Assembly (NCBI GenBank): GCA_019359325.1
Contig: JAHHHN010000044.1
Location: 1 to 37,288 of the forward strand
Direction: 5' to 3'
DNA: 37,288 nucleotides
Origin: Mojavia pulchra JT2-VF2
GTDB lineage: Bacteria > Cyanobacteriota > Cyanobacteriia > Cyanobacteriales > Nostocaceae
Shown here: positions 32,667-37,288 of the stretch, piece after piece
Position numbering within the stretch: position 1 is the stretch's first letter
Layout: every line of letters starts with the position of its first letter
Made by a program: the position numbers and the translations under genes
The notes under the pieces: model-generated
Database searches by the model: none
The model's input: the letters and a program-made list of their open reading frames with translations, nothing else
Told to the model about the DNA's origin: nothing

Positions 32667-34352
32667 ATGGCAGCAAATGATTTAAATTCGGAACTTCCAT
32701 TAATAGTAAATCTCAACTTGATTAATCAAGGAGGTCAAGAAAACATTGACCTCAGTAAATTAATCATAGAAATTGATTCAACTTTATTTCCCAACCAAGA
32801 ACAATTTCTAAAAGCTTTACGTACTCATCTATTACAGTCTTTTAAAGAAATTCCTGTAAGAAATTCGACCAATCTCCTAAACACAGAAAATAATTTTTTT
32901 GAAAATGTCGAGGATGATTTATATCCTCCGGCTAGCAAATCCAAAACGAAGAAAAGTAAAAATAGTATTCAGGAAAATGAAACTTATCTTGAAACTACAG
33001 CTAATTCCACATCCAATACTTCAATCAAAGTTAGACAGACAAAATTATTTAAGTCCCAAGACTTTGAAGCTATTCCCACAGCAGCAGTTATGTTTTCCAG
33101 TATTGACTCTCAAATCAAAAAAGAATTGTGGAAGCAAAATGAAGATGGGATAGCCTACTTACAACATAGAGCTAAGGGCGATTCCCAAAACTTCATTGAG
33201 CATTATATTGCCAGTCCCGGTGATATTTCTATGCTTCCTTGGGATGAAGCATTACAAATCATCGATAAGTTTGGGTTTAACAGTGCAAAATTACATTTAA
33301 TTTTTGCTGCCTATGCAATGAAACAAGAAAGACCGTGGGAGAGCTTATTTGTTCTCAATGCCAGTAACTTAATAAAAGATATGGGTTGGGATCAACGAAC
33401 TGATTTACGTAAACATAAAAAGCTTTCAGAAATAGCTAAAACAGCATTTGCATTAGATTGTTTATTAGTTAAAGCAGTATGGATAGAAGGTAGAAACAAA
33501 AAAGGTGAAATAAATGCCAGCACCCCTATAGGCAGAATGTGGAACATTACAGTTGTGCCTTATGGCCAAATAAATTTACAGGGGAAAATAGAAGAACCTG
33601 ATGAAGTTCAGCTAATTATTCAACCAGGTGCTTGGACTAAACATTTTTTGAACAGAGCAGGAGCAAAATCAAGGGACGCTTTATATCAGTTTGGCTACTT
33701 AGCCCAACAAGTTTTGAAAATTGATCCCTACCATGATGAACTCGCGCTAAGGCTGGCTATATATCTAACATTAGATAGTCGAATCCGCCTTGATGGAAAT
33801 TACAAAGTACAGGAGCTATTAGAAATTGCATTCGCCAAACCGATTATAGATAAAGCTCGGTTAGATCGCCGCCGAGCCTATGACTTAAAACAGCACTGGG
33901 ATAGTGCCATAAAGCTACTACTAAAACTGGGCTGGCAGATTGCATTTGACCCCGAAACTTACCCCGAACAGCTAAGACCAGACTCCAAGGAGAAGAAACC
34001 TAAAGGCTACCTTGATAAGCTGTTGGATGCAAAACTCACCATCAAACCCCCTACCCCTATCCCGGAACTTATAGCATCTAAGGCCAAAATCACGGTTGAA
34101 CGATTGCAGCCGAAAGTAAACCCCAAAGTAGAACAGTTACAGCCCAAAGCCCAGCCCTCACAGGAACAACACATCAGCTTGACTAGCAGTCAAGTTAAAG
34201 AAGCACGTATTGCTAAAGGCTGGTCTCAAGCGAAACTGGCTGGTTTTCTCGGCGTATCTCAAAACCTTATTTCCCTGATTGAACGGGGTGAGCGCACCTT
34301 TAATCCACAGCTTGCCGCCCAGATCCAAACGCTTCTAGATATCCAAGACTAA
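32667..34352 (+). CDS. Large plasmid protein with C-terminal XRE helix-turn-helix
   Basis: 561 residues. An N-terminal 65-residue region is followed by a disordered Lys/Ser/Asn-rich linker (about 75-120), a large helical central part (about 140-450: LWKQNEDGIAYLQHRAKG, GRMWNITVVPYGQINL) that I do not recognise, a Pro/Lys linker with repeats of (V)EQLQPK (about 475-500), and a complete XRE helix-turn-helix at about 510-558 (IAKGWSQAKLAGFLGVSQNL). It sits directly before the iterons and the replication gene, so origin binding or regulation of replication is plausible. Function not shown. Confidence 0.75.
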   Translation: MAANDLNSELPLIVNLNLINQGGQENIDLSKLIIEIDSTLFPNQEQFLKALRTHLLQSFKEIPVRNSTNLLNTENNFFENVEDDLYPPASKSKTKKSKNSIQENETYLETTANSTSNTSIKVRQTKLFKSQDFEAIPTAAVMFSSIDSQIKKELWKQNEDGIAYLQHRAKGDSQNFIEHYIASPGDISMLPWDEALQIIDKFGFNSAKLHLIFAAYAMKQERPWESLFVLNASNLIKDMGWDQRTDLRKHKKLSEIAKTAFALDCLLVKAVWIEGRNKKGEINASTPIGRMWNITVVPYGQINLQGKIEEPDEVQLIIQPGAWTKHFLNRAGAKSRDALYQFGYLAQQVLKIDPYHDELALRLAIYLTLDSRIRLDGNYKVQELLEIAFAKPIIDKARLDRRRAYDLKQHWDSAIKLLLKLGWQIAFDPETYPEQLRPDSKEKKPKGYLDKLLDAKLTIKPPTPIPELIASKAKITVERLQPKVNPKVEQLQPKAQPSQEQHISLTSSQVKEARIAKGWSQAKLAGFLGVSQNLISLIERGERTFNPQLAAQIQTLLDIQD

Positions 34353-34830
34353 GTATTACTACTCTACATTTCCCAACTACAAGTTGACGATCTGCTGTGA
34401 TTGGCTGGTTTTCTGTTGCAGTCTTGTTTTAAAAAAAATAATTCAAAAAATTGGCTTTAAAGCTTTACCCTGTATGGCTTTGGCTCTTAAAACAAAGGCT
34501 CTAGAATCCCCGGACGAAAACTCTAGAATCCCCGGACGAAAACTCTAGAATCCCCGGACAATCCATTTTTAAAAGCCTTGCTGCATAAGGGTTGTAGCCT
34601 CTTAAAACAGCCCTGATTAATTAGATTAATTAGATCAGTTTTGCCTAGTGGTTTTGGCGAATCTGGCATTATTTCTTGGTGTCCAAAAATATCAAAAACT
34701 TTTCGGCTACTGAAAACGAAAACCTTAAGCTGCTCTCAAACCTTACCTCCCGCAATAAGCACCCTGGCTTGTACCAATAGAGGGGGTAATGGCTGATAAG
34801 CGGCGATTTCCTAAAAGGAGTGACCAATAA
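34353..34830. other. Candidate replication origin region
   Basis: Gene-free 478 bp between the HTH protein and the replication gene. It holds the iteron array, then an AT-rich stretch with a tandem ATTAATTAG repeat (about 34616-34634) that could be the unwinding element. The ribosome binding site AAAAGGAG (34813-34820) of the replication gene is at its end. Confidence 0.55.
34499..34559. repeat. Three 22-bp iterons
   Basis: CTCTAGAATCCCCGGAC begins at 34499, 34521 and 34543. The first two copies are followed by GAAAA, giving an exact 22-bp period (two helical turns); the third lacks this tail. Their place just upstream of the replication gene fits initiator-binding iterons. Confidence 0.8.
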
Positions 34831-37288
34831 ATGACAAACGCCGCAGTTGAGAGCAGAAGAACGGAGCTATCCGATAAAAAATTTATTTGCGATAACGCGT
34901 CTTCATCCCAAGTCAAACCTGATAGTAAAATCAAGTTTGCGTTTAACGCCACAGGCTCTAACAAAGACTGGGATTTTAAAAAGCTGTCCGCCAACTTCCA
35001 AGATACCGAAGGCACTCTAGAAGATGTCCAGCAACATATTAAAGCAGGTCACGCTATCTGTGCTGGCTTATTGGGTGGAAAATGGCGCAGTAAGTCCAAT
35101 GTTATCGGTTCCCACTGGCTACTACTCGACATCGATAATTCTGATGTTGTCCGTGATGCAGAGGGTAAGCCAATTAAGGACGAGAACGGCAATTCTATCA
35201 AGGTTTACACTCCACAATTAACCATTGAACAAGCCCTAGCCCATCCTTTCATTCAAAAGCATTGCGCTTTAATGTACACCACTGCTAGTCACAAACCCGA
35301 CTGGCATAAATTCCGGTTGATTTTCCCTCTGCCGCAATATGTTGAGGGTGCTGATACGGTAGAAGCTTGTACACGTTTTCTCATGCAGCAGCTACCGCAT
35401 GACCCGGCGTGTAAGGATGCTTCTCGTGTATTCTACGGCAACACTCTAGCCGAATTTCTCATAGTCAACCCCCAGGCAACATTACCTGCCGAATGGGTAA
35501 GTGAAGCAATTGCGATCGCGCTTCAGGAAAGGGAAGAATACCAGCAACGCATCACTGAAATCGAGTCACGCCGTCAACAGTTTCGGGAGATTTCTGACGT
35601 TGAAGGTTGGGACACTGAGCAGCTGATCAAGAGCGCACTCTCATTCATTCCACCGCGCACAATAGGCAGTGGGAACTATGACGAATGCCGAAGCGTGCTG
35701 ATGGCTTTGGTCAATCACTACGGGCCAACGGATGCTGAAATCATTGCTGAGAAGTGGTCGCCCAGCATTAAGGGTACAACTTGGAACATTCGCGCTAAGA
35801 TTCGCAGTTTCCGACGTGGGGGGATCAGCATTGGAACACTGTTTCACATTGCCAAACAGTACGGCTTCCGCTTTCCGCAACGGCAGTACGAACCATATCA
35901 ACGTGACAAAGGGCTAATTAGCCGCGAACAGTGGGAACTGGGACAAGTTAGGGAAGACTTGACTAGTTTCAAAAATTTATTGAAGCAGGCTTTTGCTCCC
36001 TTTGTTTCAGCAGCCAAAGGATTTTTAACACCTCCAAAACCAAAGCCAGAACCCGAAATTACCGCCCCTGTAAGGCAGGTAATTGTCTACAAACGTGGCA
36101 ATATCCCACATAGGAGCGAATTTACAGGCGATATCTCTATTTCTTGTAAGCAAGAGGAGCATATTGCGGCATGGGTAGAAGCCATTTCTAAGGGGTGGAC
36201 GCAAATTTTAGATAATTCTCATCCTGGTTTGGGTAAGTCTCACAACGCTGGTCAACTTACCGCCGCCCTTTTCGGCATTGAAAAACTAATTTACCAGGAT
36301 GCCAACCACCGCAACCCCTCAACACTGCCCATTGAGGCTAACTTTGTTGACCTCCCTGTGCGGCACAATGGCTTAAAAATCGACACCACCCGCACTACTC
36401 CAATGGGCGAAAACTTTCTACTGCGTCCCAAAGCAGGCGAAACTCCCGATACTATTGGCAATTGTCACCGCAGTTATTTATTTGAAGGGTTCCGTGACAA
36501 AAACTTTGTCAGTTTGGATTTTGAAGAAAGCTCTATTAGCCCTATCTGTAACGGTTGTCCCCTCCAAAACCAGTGCCGTTTCGCTCATGGTGATGGTTTT
36601 GGCTTCCGCTATCTCAAACGCAGTGCAATTCAAAATTTCTCCCTTATCCGAGCGCATCCCGACTCTACACCAGTTACTTTAACTAACGCGGCAGGTATTC
36701 CTTTTACAGTGGGGCGCATTTGGGAAGAAGCAGGTACACTCATTCAACCTGTGCGAGAAATCCAGTTGAGGTTGAAGGATTTTGATACTACCGTAGGTCT
36801 TCTGGCTACAAGCTTACCGCCTGAGCAATGGTCAAAACTTCAACCAGTTTTACAAGCTTTGCGCTCATTGCTCACCCAAGATATTCAGCCCGATTCTCGC
36901 TATGGCTTTGATGATGCGGCATTAAGGACATTTTTACCCGAATTCCCCCAAGATTTAGATGTTGAAGGGATTCAGGAGCTAGTAGAGCCTAATTTGGATT
37001 TTCTCGCTGATTTAGATTCTCTCGATATCCAAGCGGATCAACAACTTAAAAAAAGTGCCGCCGCCCGTTTTGCTGCCAAGAAGCTAGTTAAGGACAGCGC
37101 AAAACTTGCGGGTAGAGATTTTCTAGAGTTGCCTTTGTACTGGTTGCCTGACTTCCTCGGAGCTTGGAAGGGTGAAGGTTTTTTGGCTTGTAAATGGGGT
37201 GTGGTGAGCATTTACCGCCCTAATACCAAGTATCAAGATTTGGCTAATTCTGCCCAATTTAATATCTACCTTGATGCTACTACCACAC
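34831..37288 (+). CDS. CyRepA1-type plasmid replication protein (primase/helicase), 3' truncated
   Basis: 819 residues visible from ATG 34831 (AAAAGGAG 10 bases upstream); the frame runs off the window. An N-terminal archaeo-eukaryotic primase-like domain shows D100-I-D102 (LLLDIDN), S153-H154 with R162 (TASHKPDWHKFR) and a third acidic motif DPACKDASR (about 190). A DNA-binding helical region follows. A helicase-like part has a P-loop (PGLGK469S) and four cysteines C545, C573, C576 and C582 spaced like an Fe-S or zinc site. These features match the cyanobacterial plasmid replication family known as CyRepA1, whose members usually exceed 1000 residues. The visible end YLDATTT is probably the second helicase domain's acidic motif. 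It should initiate replication at the adjacent iterons. Confidence 0.85.
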   Translation, partial: MTNAAVESRRTELSDKKFICDNASSSQVKPDSKIKFAFNATGSNKDWDFKKLSANFQDTEGTLEDVQQHIKAGHAICAGLLGGKWRSKSNVIGSHWLLLDIDNSDVVRDAEGKPIKDENGNSIKVYTPQLTIEQALAHPFIQKHCALMYTTASHKPDWHKFRLIFPLPQYVEGADTVEACTRFLMQQLPHDPACKDASRVFYGNTLAEFLIVNPQATLPAEWVSEAIAIALQEREEYQQRITEIESRRQQFREISDVEGWDTEQLIKSALSFIPPRTIGSGNYDECRSVLMALVNHYGPTDAEIIAEKWSPSIKGTTWNIRAKIRSFRRGGISIGTLFHIAKQYGFRFPQRQYEPYQRDKGLISREQWELGQVREDLTSFKNLLKQAFAPFVSAAKGFLTPPKPKPEPEITAPVRQVIVYKRGNIPHRSEFTGDISISCKQEEHIAAWVEAISKGWTQILDNSHPGLGKSHNAGQLTAALFGIEKLIYQDANHRNPSTLPIEANFVDLPVRHNGLKIDTTRTTPMGENFLLRPKAGETPDTIGNCHRSYLFEGFRDKNFVSLDFEESSISPICNGCPLQNQCRFAHGDGFGFRYLKRSAIQNFSLIRAHPDSTPVTLTNAAGIPFTVGRIWEEAGTLIQPVREIQLRLKDFDTTVGLLATSLPPEQWSKLQPVLQALRSLLTQDIQPDSRYGFDDAALRTFLPEFPQDLDVEGIQELVEPNLDFLADLDSLDIQADQQLKKSAAARFAAKKLVKDSAKLAGRDFLELPLYWLPDFLGAWKGEGFLACKWGVVSIYRPNTKYQDLANSAQFNIYLDATTT

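Noticed and set aside
34499-34559. Tandem repeat as a CRISPR array
   Set aside because: The 22-bp units are directly adjacent with no unique spacers; this is an iteron pattern.

Overview
The window looks like part of a plasmid from a filamentous (Nostocales-type) cyanobacterium. The indicators are a CyRepA1-type primase/helicase replication protein, a ParAB partition pair, a MobC/relaxase mobilisation pair, a cyanobacteriochrome diguanylate cyclase, Uma2 and Rpn/IS66 remnants, and AT-rich sequence with common GTG starts. There are no rRNA, tRNA or core housekeeping genes. Genes are cut by both window edges.

Layout. 1-269: 3' end of an unrecognised gene. 987-2789: light-sensing protein with two cyanobacteriochrome GAF domains and an active-type GGDEF domain. 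2851-5826: mobilisation region, with a relaxase-tail remnant, a small accessory protein, and mobC overlapping a HUH relaxase. 5827-7393: 1.6 kb without genes but dense in perfect inverted repeats. 7478-7858: a second relaxase-tail remnant. 8559-10471: AI-2E family transporter and a GNAT acetyltransferase. 10520-13387: UPF1/Dna2-like helicase. 13469-15309: parA-parB on the minus strand, with a repeated 18-bp palindrome inside parB. 15464-16097: PIN toxin-antitoxin pair. 16167-20049: SNF2 helicase, coiled-coil partner, small acidic protein and an AAC(3)-type acetyltransferase. 20212-21204: tyrosine recombinase. 21692-22389: HigBA-type pair. 22396-24307: Uma2 nuclease, two Rpn tail fragments and a shrunken IS66 element. 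24770-27138: patatin lipase and a divergent protein kinase.

27150-32019 is a tight minus-strand run of nine or so mostly unrecognised genes. They encode a membrane-anchored ATPase, a three-helix membrane protein, a tiny membrane protein and several soluble helical proteins. It faces a plus-strand ribbon-helix-helix regulator (32231) across a palindromic operator candidate. This is the best candidate in the window for an undescribed system. 32667-34352 encodes a large protein with a C-terminal XRE helix-turn-helix, followed by three 22-bp iterons, an AT-rich stretch and the replication gene (34831 to the edge), which together look like the replication origin.

Functionally, replication (CyRepA1 plus iterons), partition (ParAB), addiction (two toxin-antitoxin pairs) and mobilisation (MobC/relaxase) form the plasmid backbone. 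The cargo is enriched in helicases, nucleases, a lipase and a kinase, which resembles a defence-rich accessory region. All names rest on motifs and remembered family patterns; no database search was run.
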